DNA from: Cellulosilyticum sp.
GTDB taxonomy: Bacteria; Bacillota; Clostridia; Lachnospirales; Cellulosilyticaceae
Direction: 5' to 3'
NCBI GenBank assembly: GCA_015058045.1
Contig: SVDC01000014.1
Location: 1 to 64,000 of the forward strand
Length of the DNA: 64,000 nt
Shown here in pieces: positions 46,350 to 54,972 of the stretch. Both the position numbers and the translations under genes were made by a program. Position 1 is the first letter of the stretch; each line of letters starts with the position of its first letter. The notes under the pieces are model-generated. The model ran no database searches. It was not told the DNA's origin and saw only the letters and a list, made by a program, of their open reading frames with translations.

Positions 46350-47711
46350 TTAGTGAATAAGTGATGATAATATAAGTTTAGCTACAAATAGAATCGCTAA
46401 AATATACATCATTAAACTTACATCTTTTCTTTTTCCTAATAATACTTTAATCAGTACGTATGAAATACCCCCGAAAATAATCCCTTCTGCAATACTTCCT
46501 GTAAATGGCATCATTACCATTGTTAAGAATGCTGGTAAAGCTTCTGATAAATCTTCAAAGTTTACTTTTAAAATACCATCTAACATTAAGATTCCTACTA
46601 CAATAAGTGCTGGTGCTGTTGCAAATGATGGAATGGCAAGGAAAATAGGCGATAAGAATAACGCAAGGACGAAACATACTGCTGTTGAAATAGCTGTAAG
46701 ACCTGTACGTCCACCTTCCATTACACCTGCTGTACTTTCTACAAATGTTGTTACTGTAGATGTTCCAAGTAACGCACCTGCGGTTGTTGCAATTGCATCT
46801 GCAAAGAACGCTTGTTTTGCTCTTGGAAGCTCACCATTTTCATCTAAATAGTTTGCTTTAGTTGCTACTCCCATTAACGCTCCAAGTGTATCAAATAAAT
46901 CTACAAATAAGAATGAGAATACAATAACACAGAAGTTAAAGATGCTTTCTGCACTACCAAAAATTTCGTTCATTTTTGGGAATTTAAATGCTACTTCACC
47001 AAGTCCTGCAAATAATGAACCATTATCAGTAAAGTTAGGTAATAATGAATATACGCCTGCTTCTGGATTGACCTGGTACCAACCTGTAAACTGTGCAATA
47101 ATCCCTAATCCCCAAGTGATTAAAATCCCAAAGAACATTGCTCCTCTTACATTACGCTTCATTAAAACAATTGTAATAATTGTCCCTACAATACATAATA
47201 CAGCTTGTGGCTGAATCATACTTCCTAATGCTACTAAATTGCTACTATCTCCTACAACGACACCTGCATTTTTTAAACCAACAAAGGCAATAAATAAACC
47301 AATCCCTGCACTAATAGAATATTTCATACAATCTGGAATTGCCTTAAATAAAGCTTCACGTACATTACATGCTGTAAGAAGAATAAAAATAAGTCCTTCT
47401 ACAAATACAGCTGCAAGTGCAAATTGCCAAGAATAACCCATTCCAATTACAATGGTATATGCAAAGAAAGCATTAAGCCCCATACCTGGTGCTTGAGCAA
47501 ATGGATAATTTGCAAGTAATGCCATTGCAACTGTTCCAATTACAGCTGATAAAACAGTAGCTACAAATACACCATGTCTATTCATACCTGCTGCACTTAA
47601 AATATCTGGATTTACAGCTAATATGTATGCCATTGTCATAAAAGTTGTAATCCCAGCAATAATTTCCGTTTTGACCGTCGTTCCGTTTTCTTTTAATTTA
47701 AAAAAGTCCAT
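46350..47711 (-). CDS. NCS2 family purine permease (AzgA/PbuG type), copy 2
   Basis: A 453-residue paralogue of the adjacent permease with the same signatures (GITTFMTMAYILAVNPDILS, DLFDTLGALMGVATKAN, GTSTVTTFVESTAGVMEGGR). The start is ATG at 47711, since the TTG four codons earlier is part of the GGAGG site. The two copies differ mainly in loops around residues 150-240, which suggests different substrate ranges or regulation (inference). Confidence 0.93.
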   Translation of the reverse strand: MDFFKLKENGTTVKTEIIAGITTFMTMAYILAVNPDILSAAGMNRHGVFVATVLSAVIGTVAMALLANYPFAQAPGMGLNAFFAYTIVIGMGYSWQFALAAVFVEGLIFILLTACNVREALFKAIPDCMKYSISAGIGLFIAFVGLKNAGVVVGDSSNLVALGSMIQPQAVLCIVGTIITIVLMKRNVRGAMFFGILITWGLGIIAQFTGWYQVNPEAGVYSLLPNFTDNGSLFAGLGEVAFKFPKMNEIFGSAESIFNFCVIVFSFLFVDLFDTLGALMGVATKANYLDENGELPRAKQAFFADAIATTAGALLGTSTVTTFVESTAGVMEGGRTGLTAISTAVCFVLALFLSPIFLAIPSFATAPALIVVGILMLDGILKVNFEDLSEALPAFLTMVMMPFTGSIAEGIIFGGISYVLIKVLLGKRKDVSLMMYILAILFVAKLILSSLIH

Positions 47712-47975
47712 ACGTACCTCCAATTATGTCAACATCTTGTTACTTGCCTATGATATCTTATTTTTTTTATATGGTCAATACCGTTTCCGAACATTTTTAC
47801 AAAAACTTATATTTTCGTTCACACATTGTATATTTTTATCTCCTTTTGTCTATCCTCTCTATTGGAATGTAAGTTCTCATTTTTTTATGAATATGCTATA
47901 CTAATTTTATCACCTATGAGTTATTCGATTATACGGATTTATACTCATAAATTAACTATAGATAAAGAGGTTCTT

Positions 47976-48716
47976 ATGATTAACTATAAAATGATTATTG
48001 CCTATGACGGCAGTCGATATAACGGCTTTCAAAGACAATCTAAACATCCAGAGAAAACAATTCAAGGTAAAATAGAAAATGTTCTTTCTAAGCTTTTCGA
48101 AGAAGACATACAAATCATTGGCTCCGGCCGTACAGATGCAGGCGTTCACTCCAAAGGACAAGTTTGTAATTTCCATACGCACAAAAATCTTTCTGAAGCA
48201 CATATTTTAAATTATTTACGTGAATATCTTCCTCAAGATATTGCTATTATTAAATTAGCTATTGCATCTGAGCGTTTCCACTCACGTTATAATGTGGTCT
48301 CTAAATGTTATACTTATACTATTGATAATGGCTTCTTTCCAGATCCATTTGCATTAAAATTTGCATATCATGTACCAGAGCTACTTAATATAGAAGCAAT
48401 GCAAGAAGCAAGTAGACTTTTATTAGGCGAACATGATTTTAAAGCCTTTACTTCTTTAAAATCTAAAACAAAGTCTACCGTAAGAAATATTAAGCGCATT
48501 GATATTGTAAAGACAGGTAATCAAATCACTTTAACCTATGAAGGCAATGGTTTCTTGCAACATATGGTACGTATTTTAACAGGTACCCTCATTGAAGTAG
48601 GTCTTGGCACTCGTGAAATTACTTCTATTGCAGATTTACTAGAAAATCAGACTCGCTGTGAAGCAGGTCCTAAAGTACCTGCTCATGGACTTTGCATGGA
48701 AAAAGTCACTTATTAA
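47976..48716 (+). CDS. truA: tRNA pseudouridine(38-40) synthase
   Basis: A 246-residue TruA that modifies uridines 38-40 in the tRNA anticodon stem. Catalytic Asp54 lies in GSGRTDAGVHSKGQ; MIIAYDGSRYNGFQRQ and the C-terminal QHMVRILTGTLIEVG are conserved. ATG 47976 is set by AGAGG upstream and by the family's N terminus; the in-frame extension to 47826 is not coding-like. Confidence 0.95.
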   Translation: MINYKMIIAYDGSRYNGFQRQSKHPEKTIQGKIENVLSKLFEEDIQIIGSGRTDAGVHSKGQVCNFHTHKNLSEAHILNYLREYLPQDIAIIKLAIASERFHSRYNVVSKCYTYTIDNGFFPDPFALKFAYHVPELLNIEAMQEASRLLLGEHDFKAFTSLKSKTKSTVRNIKRIDIVKTGNQITLTYEGNGFLQHMVRILTGTLIEVGLGTREITSIADLLENQTRCEAGPKVPAHGLCMEKVTY

Positions 48717-48727
48717 GGAGGTTGTTC

Positions 48728-49189
48728 ATGCAATCATTTGATATTACCAATCGTAAGGAGTTTATGGCCAAACTTCTTAAATCGGATTTATTTGATAGCT
48801 TTGAAGTAAGGGAAGTTATTTCCCATACAAGTTTTAAGATGGTTATAGATGGTAAACGTAACCAAGAGTACTTTAACGATATTGAAAATGATCCAGATAT
48901 AGACTACTCCCAGTATTTAAGTTGGAGTGAGCTCCGTAAGCATGTTTATGAACTCATGCAAGGTCATAAACTCCCTACTTACTTTAAAATTATTTTATCC
49001 ACTAAATCTGAAAAAACAGCTCAACTTTCATCAGATGCCTCTACCTTTTACCTCAATATTACTTTTAAAGATAATCAAATTATTTGTAGTACAGGTACCG
49101 CTTATAAAGGTTTTACACTAGATAAAAGTGCAGATCAAATTTGGGATGAACGTATTAAACAATTTTTATTTAAGTATCAATTTATCTAA
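48728..49189 (+). CDS. Conserved hypothetical protein (DUF5721-like)
   Basis: A 153-residue soluble protein of alpha+beta character, with WSELRKHVYELMQG and the late motif TFYLNITFKDN. It resembles a clostridial family of unknown function (DUF5721, from memory). It begins 11 bp after truA with AAGGAGG, so it is in the truA operon. The short interval and conserved pairing suggest a housekeeping role, but none can be named. Confidence 0.75.
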   Translation: MQSFDITNRKEFMAKLLKSDLFDSFEVREVISHTSFKMVIDGKRNQEYFNDIENDPDIDYSQYLSWSELRKHVYELMQGHKLPTYFKIILSTKSEKTAQLSSDASTFYLNITFKDNQIICSTGTAYKGFTLDKSADQIWDERIKQFLFKYQFI

Positions 49190-49289
49190 ACAATAACTCT
49201 AAAAACAGAAATGCTACTCTATAAAAGTAGTTGCTCTTCATTTTTAGAAACATTTTCTATAAACTTTGAACTTAAAGGAGATGTAGGCA

Positions 49290-49499
49290 ATGAACTACGG
49301 TAAATTACAATTAAGTTTTACTTTATTACTTATTATGACTGTTATTCTTTCCTTAACTTGCTTCTTCATTGTCAAAAATTTATTACTTACACTTACTTCT
49401 TTTATTGCAATGGTTCTTTGCATTGTAGGCCTTGCCTATACCATCCAAAAAGAAGCTTATGAAACAGAACATAATAAGGATAAAAATTTACCACAATAA
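49290..49499 (+). CDS. Small two-helix membrane protein
   Basis: A 69-residue protein with two membrane helices (about 8-28 and 31-52) and a charged C-terminal tail (KEAYETEHNKDKN). AAAGGAG precedes the ATG and a strong terminator follows, which supports it as a real gene. Function is unknown. Confidence 0.65.
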   Translation: MNYGKLQLSFTLLLIMTVILSLTCFFIVKNLLLTLTSFIAMVLCIVGLAYTIQKEAYETEHNKDKNLPQ

Positions 49500-49577
49500 C
49501 CTATTGATGAATACTGTGTTAAATTCTATTGAGCTAGTATTTTACTTTATTTTCGTTAATATACTCTATAAAATGCT

Positions 49578-49612
49578 AAAAGAGGTGCTATCACCGAGAT
49601 AGCACCTCTTTT
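49578..49612. terminator. Bidirectional terminator
   Basis: AAAAGAGGTGCTATC (49578-49592) pairs with GATAGCACCTCTTTT (49598-49612) around a 5-nt loop, between the small membrane protein gene and the convergent SASP gene. Confidence 0.93.
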
Positions 49613-49615
49613 CTA

Positions 49616-49804
49616 TTATTGATTATTTTGTTGACCTCTCATCATTGCTTCTTGAGCTTCAATCATTTTTTTAACCATTTGTCCACCAACACTGCCGGCT
49701 TCTCTTGCTGTTAAGTCTCCATTATATCCTTGTTTTAAAGAAACACCAACTTCTGATGCACATTCTTGTTTAAAACCTTGAAGCATTTCCTTATTATTTG
49801 CCAC
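49616..49804 (-). CDS. Alpha/beta-type small acid-soluble spore protein
   Basis: A 62-residue SASP that coats and protects DNA in the dormant spore. The family's C-terminal signature GSVGGQMVKKMIEAQE is intact, and the ASEVGVSL region corresponds to the site cut by the germination protease GPR. AAGGAGG precedes the ATG. A sigma-G-like promoter is suggested upstream. Confidence 0.95.
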   Translation of the reverse strand: MANNKEMLQGFKQECASEVGVSLKQGYNGDLTAREAGSVGGQMVKKMIEAQEAMMRGQQNNQ

Positions 49805-49822
49805 GATAAATTGCCTCCTTCA

Positions 49823-49854
49823 AACGCTATATAATGACTTTGTAAGTTTATTGC
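49823..49854 (-). promoter_or_regulatory. Possible sigma-G promoter of the SASP gene
   Basis: Minus-strand CATTATA fits the CATNNTA -10 of forespore sigma factors, with TAAGTA 18 bp upstream as a weak TGAATA-like -35. CTTGTAAGT and ACTTACAAAG form an inverted repeat across the spacer. Confidence 0.35.
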
Positions 49855-49981
49855 TACTTACAAGCTTATTTTATCCCCAATTTATTAGATTATAAGTGTA
49901 TATTTTTACCAACCTACCATTTTAGATTTCAGACTATTTTTATTGGTACATCTTGCTACTAACTTTTAAATTGGATAAAAC

Positions 49982-50009
49982 TTGACATTGCCAATAAAAT
50001 GTCTATTAT
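49982..50009 (+). promoter_or_regulatory. Sigma-A type promoter of htpG
   Basis: TTGACA (49982-49987), 16-bp spacer, TATTAT (50004-50009), 81 bp before the htpG start. No CIRCE element was seen. Confidence 0.6.
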
Positions 50010-50090
50010 AAATTAGGCATTATAATTTCTTTAAATTAATGTATTATAGTATTTACTATATTATTATATTTCTTTTAAGGAGGAATTCAA

Positions 50091-51986
50091 ATGACTAAAA
50101 AAGGTACTTTATCGATTCATAGTGAAAACATTTTCCCTATTATTAAAAAATGGCTTTACTCAGACCATGATATTTTCACAAGAGAACTCATTTCAAATGG
50201 TTGCGATGCCATCTTAAAATTTAAGAAACTTTGTGATTTAGGTGAAGCAACAGACACAGTAAATGAAGATTTCAAAGTAACAGTAACCATTAATAAAACT
50301 AATAAAACAATGACTTTCTCTGATAATGGTATTGGGATGACTGAAGAAGAAATTGAAAAATATATTACTCAAATTGCCTTTTCTGGGGCTGAGGAGTTTT
50401 TAGAAAAATATAAAGATAAAATGAGCGATGACCAAATCATCGGCCACTTCGGTCTTGGGTTTTATTCTGCTTTTATGGTTGCCAAAGAAGTTACAATTGA
50501 TACTGTTTCTTATCAAACAGGCAAAGCCGTTAAATGGACATGCGATGGAGGAACAACCTATGAACTTTCTGAAGGGACACGTTCTTCTCGTGGTACAACC
50601 ATTACGCTTTCTATTACTGAGGAAAGTGAAACATTCTTAGATTTCTATACATTAAAAGATGTTATTGAAAAATATTGTTCTTTTATGCCTGTTCCAATTT
50701 ATGTCATTGATGAAGAAGCAGAGGCAAAAAAAGCTGAAGATTATCAAAAAGCATTAGCTGAGAAAAAAGAAGATGAAGAAGCACCAGTAGCACCTGCTAC
50801 TCCAGCAGCAATTAATGAAGTTCATCCACTCTATACCAAACAACCTTCAGAATGTAGCGATGAAGACTACAAAAACTTCTATCGTTCAACCTTCCATGAT
50901 TTTAATGAACCACTCTTCTGGATTCATTTAAATATGGACTATCCATTCCGCTTAAAAGGAATTTTATACTTCCCTAAATTAGCGAACCAATATGAAACTA
51001 TTGAAGGACGTATTAAACTTTATAACAATCAAGTATTTGTTGCTGAAAATATAAAAGAAGTGATTCCTGAATTCCTATTACTTCTTAAAGGTGTTATTGA
51101 TTGTCCAGATTTACCACTTAACGTTTCTAGAAGCTTCCTTCAAAATGATGGCTATGTTACAAAAATTTCTGACTACATTACTAAAAAAGTAGCGGATAAA
51201 CTCATTTCTCTTTCTAAGAAAGAAGCGGATAACTACCAAAAATTCTGGGATGATATTGCACCATTTATTAAATATGGTTGCTTAAAGGAAACTAAGTTTA
51301 ATGAAAAAATGAAGGATTATATTCTTCTTAAAACAACAGAGGATACTTATTTAACCCTTAAAGATTATCTTGAAAAAGTGGCTGAAACCAATAAAGATAA
51401 AGTATTCTATATTACAGATCAAAATCAACAATCTCAATATATTAAACTCTTTAAAGATAATGGTTTGTTAGCTGTTTATCTTGAGCATGCTATTGATGCC
51501 CCATTTATTTCACTTCTTGAAAGAGAAAATAGAGGTGTGAAATTTACACGCATTGACTCAGATATCTCTTCTGCTTTAAAAGGAGATGCTACAGATAAAT
51601 CTGAAGAAGAAAACTTAAATAAACTCTTTAAAGATACTTTAAAGAATGACAAACTTAAAGTTTCTATTGAAAATTTAAAATCAGATGGTATTGCTTCAAT
51701 GCTTCTCATTTCTGAAGAAAGCAGACGTATGCAAGAAATGATGAAGATGTATAGTATGCAAGGTATGGATTTAGCTATGCCAGATGAGGATATAACACTG
51801 GTACTCAACCAAAATCATCCACTTATTGATGCACTAATGCACAAAGATTTAGCAGATGATACTAAATCTCTACTTTGCCATCAACTCTATGATTTAGCAC
51901 AACTTTCAAATCATACATTATCTCCTGATGCAATGCATGCCTTCTTAGAACGCAGCAATCAAATTTTAGGTATGATGCTTCAATAA
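50091..51986 (+). CDS. htpG: Molecular chaperone HtpG (Hsp90)
   Basis: A 631-residue bacterial Hsp90. The GHKL ATPase domain shows Glu32/Asn36 in RELISNGCDA (usually SNASDA), DNGIGM (78-83) and GHFGLGFYSAF (from 118). A charged, Lys/Glu/Ala-rich insertion (about 210-245) is unusually long for bacterial HtpG and resembles the eukaryotic linker. Middle and C-terminal dimerisation domains follow. AAGGAGG precedes the ATG. It is monocistronic with its own terminator. Confidence 0.96.
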   Translation: MTKKGTLSIHSENIFPIIKKWLYSDHDIFTRELISNGCDAILKFKKLCDLGEATDTVNEDFKVTVTINKTNKTMTFSDNGIGMTEEEIEKYITQIAFSGAEEFLEKYKDKMSDDQIIGHFGLGFYSAFMVAKEVTIDTVSYQTGKAVKWTCDGGTTYELSEGTRSSRGTTITLSITEESETFLDFYTLKDVIEKYCSFMPVPIYVIDEEAEAKKAEDYQKALAEKKEDEEAPVAPATPAAINEVHPLYTKQPSECSDEDYKNFYRSTFHDFNEPLFWIHLNMDYPFRLKGILYFPKLANQYETIEGRIKLYNNQVFVAENIKEVIPEFLLLLKGVIDCPDLPLNVSRSFLQNDGYVTKISDYITKKVADKLISLSKKEADNYQKFWDDIAPFIKYGCLKETKFNEKMKDYILLKTTEDTYLTLKDYLEKVAETNKDKVFYITDQNQQSQYIKLFKDNGLLAVYLEHAIDAPFISLLERENRGVKFTRIDSDISSALKGDATDKSEEENLNKLFKDTLKNDKLKVSIENLKSDGIASMLLISEESRRMQEMMKMYSMQGMDLAMPDEDITLVLNQNHPLIDALMHKDLADDTKSLLCHQLYDLAQLSNHTLSPDAMHAFLERSNQILGMMLQ

Positions 51987-52001
51987 GCTACTAATCATCA
52001 A

Positions 52002-52048
52002 AAATAATAAGACGTGTGACTTCTTCTAGGTCACACGTCTTATTATTT
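52002..52048 (+). terminator. Terminator of htpG
   Basis: A 19-bp perfect stem (52002-52020 with 52030-52048) with A- and T-rich ends immediately after htpG. Confidence 0.9.
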
Positions 52049-52162
52049 CACTTTGTACTATACACTAAGTATTTCATGCTGCTTTATATCAAGTGCTTTA
52101 TGGAAATTATGATACATGTTTTTTATTTCTAGTTTTAAGTCTTAAGGTCTTACATGCTCATC

Positions 52163-52414
52163 TTAATAGTAATTACAGCAACTATTATTTACAAAATTAC
52201 TCAAACAACCATTTGTTGTACTTAATGCCATAAGTTCGCCAATAGATTGTAAAAACTGTCCAATACAGTTAGAGGCATCTTCATCTAATATATTCACTAA
52301 TATAAGTGCAATAATCGCTGCTAAAATAATAGTTATACTATTATTTCCATCACACCCACAACCGCAATTTCCATTTGTACTAATTCCTTGCACATTATTA
52401 CAACTGATTCCCAT
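52163..52414 (-). CDS. Small Cys/Asn-rich protein with one hydrophobic helix
   Basis: An 83-residue protein of unknown function. An N-terminal Gly/Cys/Asn-rich segment (NGNCGCGCDGNN) is followed by a membrane-like helix (about 28-43), then a second helix and a C-terminal SCCNYY. Eight cysteines are unusual for such a short protein. The pattern recalls small spore coat or exosporium proteins (inference). The ribosome binding site (GGTGAT) is weak. Confidence 0.55.
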   Translation of the reverse strand: MGISCNNVQGISTNGNCGCGCDGNNSITIILAAIIALILVNILDEDASNCIGQFLQSIGELMALSTTNGCLSNFVNNSCCNYY

Positions 52415-52635
52415 AAATTAATCACCGACTTTTTATGTTTTCAGTTATACTATATGTCTTAGGCTTATACACTGTTAATTATTTCCATTTTATTGTTCTT
52501 TTATTTTTCATTTCACTATCTTTTTTAAAATACTCATAATCATGTTTTAATTTGAATAGGATAACAATGAATGAAAATAACAGTTACATAGGATAGATCT
52601 TGATAATTTCTATTTTATATCTAAGGAGTGGTTTT

Positions 52636-54201
52636 ATGAATAAGCACATACAAATCGGTAAACCTGCACCACTTTTTACAGCGTCTAGTACCAAGGGGCT
52701 TATTAATCTTTCAGATTATGCAGGAAAATGGGTTATCTTATTTTGCAATCCAACAGAATTTAATGCATGGCGTAAAAATGAACTCATTTATCTAATGAAA
52801 CATGCAAAAGTATTTAATGAAAAAGACATCGAATTCTTACCTATCAGTATGGATCCTAATGCCTTACACTTACAATGGTTTTATGGCAATGCAAGACTAG
52901 GTACCTATTCTATGCCATTTCCTATTATTGATGATCGTAATGGAGATATTTCACAACTTTATGATATTGAGCCATTAGGTACAAATCGCAATACGACACC
53001 TAGCATGCATGCCTATATTATTGCCCCTGATCAAACTCTAGTGAAAGTTATAACTTATCCTAATTTAGGAAGTGTACAACTTAATGAGCTCCTTTCTACT
53101 GTAACTAATCTACAATCACAATACCGTCCTCAAATTCACAATGTCAATAATCAACCTTCTGGCAATAACCCACTTTGTCCAACTCAGCCTATTGTAGGGA
53201 CATATGTGTTAGGAAATCCAGCAAATGTTGATGCACATCTTTTAGATTTTGTCATTTATGCTTTTGCCTTAATTAATGATGATGGCTCTCTTACTGTTTA
53301 TTCTACACGTTATCTAAAAGAACTCGCTAATCTTAGATTAGAAAATCCTTATCTTCGTGTTATTATGGCTATTGGTGGTTGGGGTGCTGATGGTTTTTCT
53401 GATGCCTCTCTTACACCAACCTCTCGCTATAATTTTGCACGTGAAGCCAAGCGCTGGGTTGATCAATATGATCTAGATGGTATTGATATCGACTGGGAAT
53501 ATCCAGGTAGTAGTGTGTCTGGTATTCGTTCACGGCCAGAAGATCGTGAAAACTTCACCCTTCTTCTAACAGCTTTAAGAGATGTTCTAGGTTCAGATGC
53601 TTGGATTAGTGTGGCAGGTACAGGTGAAGAGAGTTATATTCGTAATGTAGAAATTGCTAATATAGCACCAATCATCAACTACTTTAACTTAATGGCCTAT
53701 GACTTTACTGCTGGTGAGACAGGTGAAACAGCTGGAAGACATCAATCGAATCTTTTCCCTTCTGAACTAGGATTAGGTAATAATAGTGTAGATACTCAGG
53801 TTAATAACCTCATTAATGCCGGTATGCCCGCTTCGCAAATTTTAATGGGTATTCCTTTCTATGGTCGTTATGGTGCAACACAAACTAAAACTTATGATGA
53901 CCTACGCAAGAATTACCTAAATAAAAATGGCTATAGAGTACTTTGGGATAATGTAGCAAAAGCACCATATATCGTAGATCCTGATGGAAACTTTGCTTAT
54001 TCCTATGACAATCTCCTCTCTATTTACTTTAAAGGTCTTTATATTGCCGAAAACTGCTTAGGTGGTATGTTTGCTTGGCAGGCAGGAATGGATCAAGCAA
54101 ATATCTTAACCAATGCTATGTCTCAGGCTATTCGTGATATTGACCAACTAGAAGATTTACTAGCTAAATCTTATTATTTAGATACAAATAACGAGCAATA
54201 A
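52636..54201 (+). CDS. CotE-like fusion: peroxiredoxin-fold domain plus GH18 chitinase
   Basis: A 521-residue fusion like CotE, the clostridial spore coat protein. Residues 5-160 have the AhpC/TSA peroxiredoxin fold, but the position of the peroxidatic Cys is Arg46 (NPTEFNAWRKNE in place of HPxDFTPVCTTE), so peroxidase activity is unlikely. Residues 185-510 are a glycoside hydrolase 18 domain with an intact DGIDIDWE motif, catalytic Glu288 and the later NLMAYDF. There is no signal peptide, as expected of a coat protein made in the mother cell. AAGGAG upstream sets the start at 52636. Confidence 0.88.
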   Translation: MNKHIQIGKPAPLFTASSTKGLINLSDYAGKWVILFCNPTEFNAWRKNELIYLMKHAKVFNEKDIEFLPISMDPNALHLQWFYGNARLGTYSMPFPIIDDRNGDISQLYDIEPLGTNRNTTPSMHAYIIAPDQTLVKVITYPNLGSVQLNELLSTVTNLQSQYRPQIHNVNNQPSGNNPLCPTQPIVGTYVLGNPANVDAHLLDFVIYAFALINDDGSLTVYSTRYLKELANLRLENPYLRVIMAIGGWGADGFSDASLTPTSRYNFAREAKRWVDQYDLDGIDIDWEYPGSSVSGIRSRPEDRENFTLLLTALRDVLGSDAWISVAGTGEESYIRNVEIANIAPIINYFNLMAYDFTAGETGETAGRHQSNLFPSELGLGNNSVDTQVNNLINAGMPASQILMGIPFYGRYGATQTKTYDDLRKNYLNKNGYRVLWDNVAKAPYIVDPDGNFAYSYDNLLSIYFKGLYIAENCLGGMFAWQAGMDQANILTNAMSQAIRDIDQLEDLLAKSYYLDTNNEQ

Positions 54202-54202
54202 C

Positions 54203-54235
54203 ACAAATCCCCTAGATTCATTCTAGGGGATTTGT
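54203..54235 (+). terminator. Terminator of the CotE-like gene
   Basis: ACAAATCCCCTAGA (54203-54216) pairs with TCTAGGGGATTTGT (54222-54235), a strong stem; the U-tract is poor. Confidence 0.75.
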
Positions 54236-54302
54236 ACACTTTTCTATCTACTTTCTATTAATCCATTCATCTCCCTATGATTATTGCAGTCACTTATTTC
54301 AT

Positions 54303-54785
54303 TTAAACTTTCTTCACTTCACTGTCCTTAACATCCTGAATAATTGCACCTATACCTAGTACGTACATACCATTGATTAAAACATCTTTCAAATCAAATA
54401 CAAAATAACCTTTTATGAAAATATAGTCCAAGCTTGTTCCCCAAAATATTCTATCTATTGCTGAACATATCACCCCAGCTAATGTAATCCAATATGCCCA
54501 TACCATATACTTCATCTTTGCATATTTATTAAAATATTGCTTTCCTAATAGAATCAAGATGATGACAGCTATAATTGAAATACAGATATGTACTTCTACC
54601 CCAAAATTAATTCCCGTTTTTGAACTAATCCAAGATATATCCTTATTAAATCCAGGTGAAAAGTATACTCTGTCACCTAACCATTTAATCTCTACGTCCA
54701 TAAAATATCTATAAATTACCCATTTAATCATCTGATCTAAGGCTACTAAACCTGTGGTTAAACCAATCCCTTTTTTCAAATTCAT
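54303..54785 (-). CDS. Signal peptidase II (LspA)-like membrane protein, divergent
   Basis: A 160-residue protein with four membrane helices. It keeps the LDQ of the first helix (16-18) and both Asp residues of the aspartic dyad: Asp111 in SAIDRIF (usual N-x-x-DR, here Ser replaces Asn) and Asp134 in FDLKDVLI. Lipoprotein signal peptidase function is possible, but the changed motifs and isolated position suggest a paralogue rather than the main LspA. Confidence 0.7.
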   Translation of the reverse strand: MNLKKGIGLTTGLVALDQMIKWVIYRYFMDVEIKWLGDRVYFSPGFNKDISWISSKTGINFGVEVHICISIIAVIILILLGKQYFNKYAKMKYMVWAYWITLAGVICSAIDRIFWGTSLDYIFIKGYFVFDLKDVLINGMYVLGIGAIIQDVKDSEVKKV

Positions 54786-54933
54786 TTTTCCCCTCTAAAA
54801 TATTATTTAGCAAATTTTATCATAATGTGATTGAGTTTAATTACATTTTATATTTTATTAATGTTCACTTTAATTATTGTGTAAAATAAATCGGGTTGCT
54901 TAAAATCCCCATGGAATATAATAATATAGTAAA

Positions 54934-54958
54934 AGAGCAGTCACATTATAACTACTCT
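54934..54958 (-). terminator. Terminator of the MarR/hydrolase operon
   Basis: On the minus strand AGAGTAGT pairs with ACTGCTCT (one G-U), followed by TTTACTA. Confidence 0.6.
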
Positions 54959-54972
54959 TCTACGATTACTAC

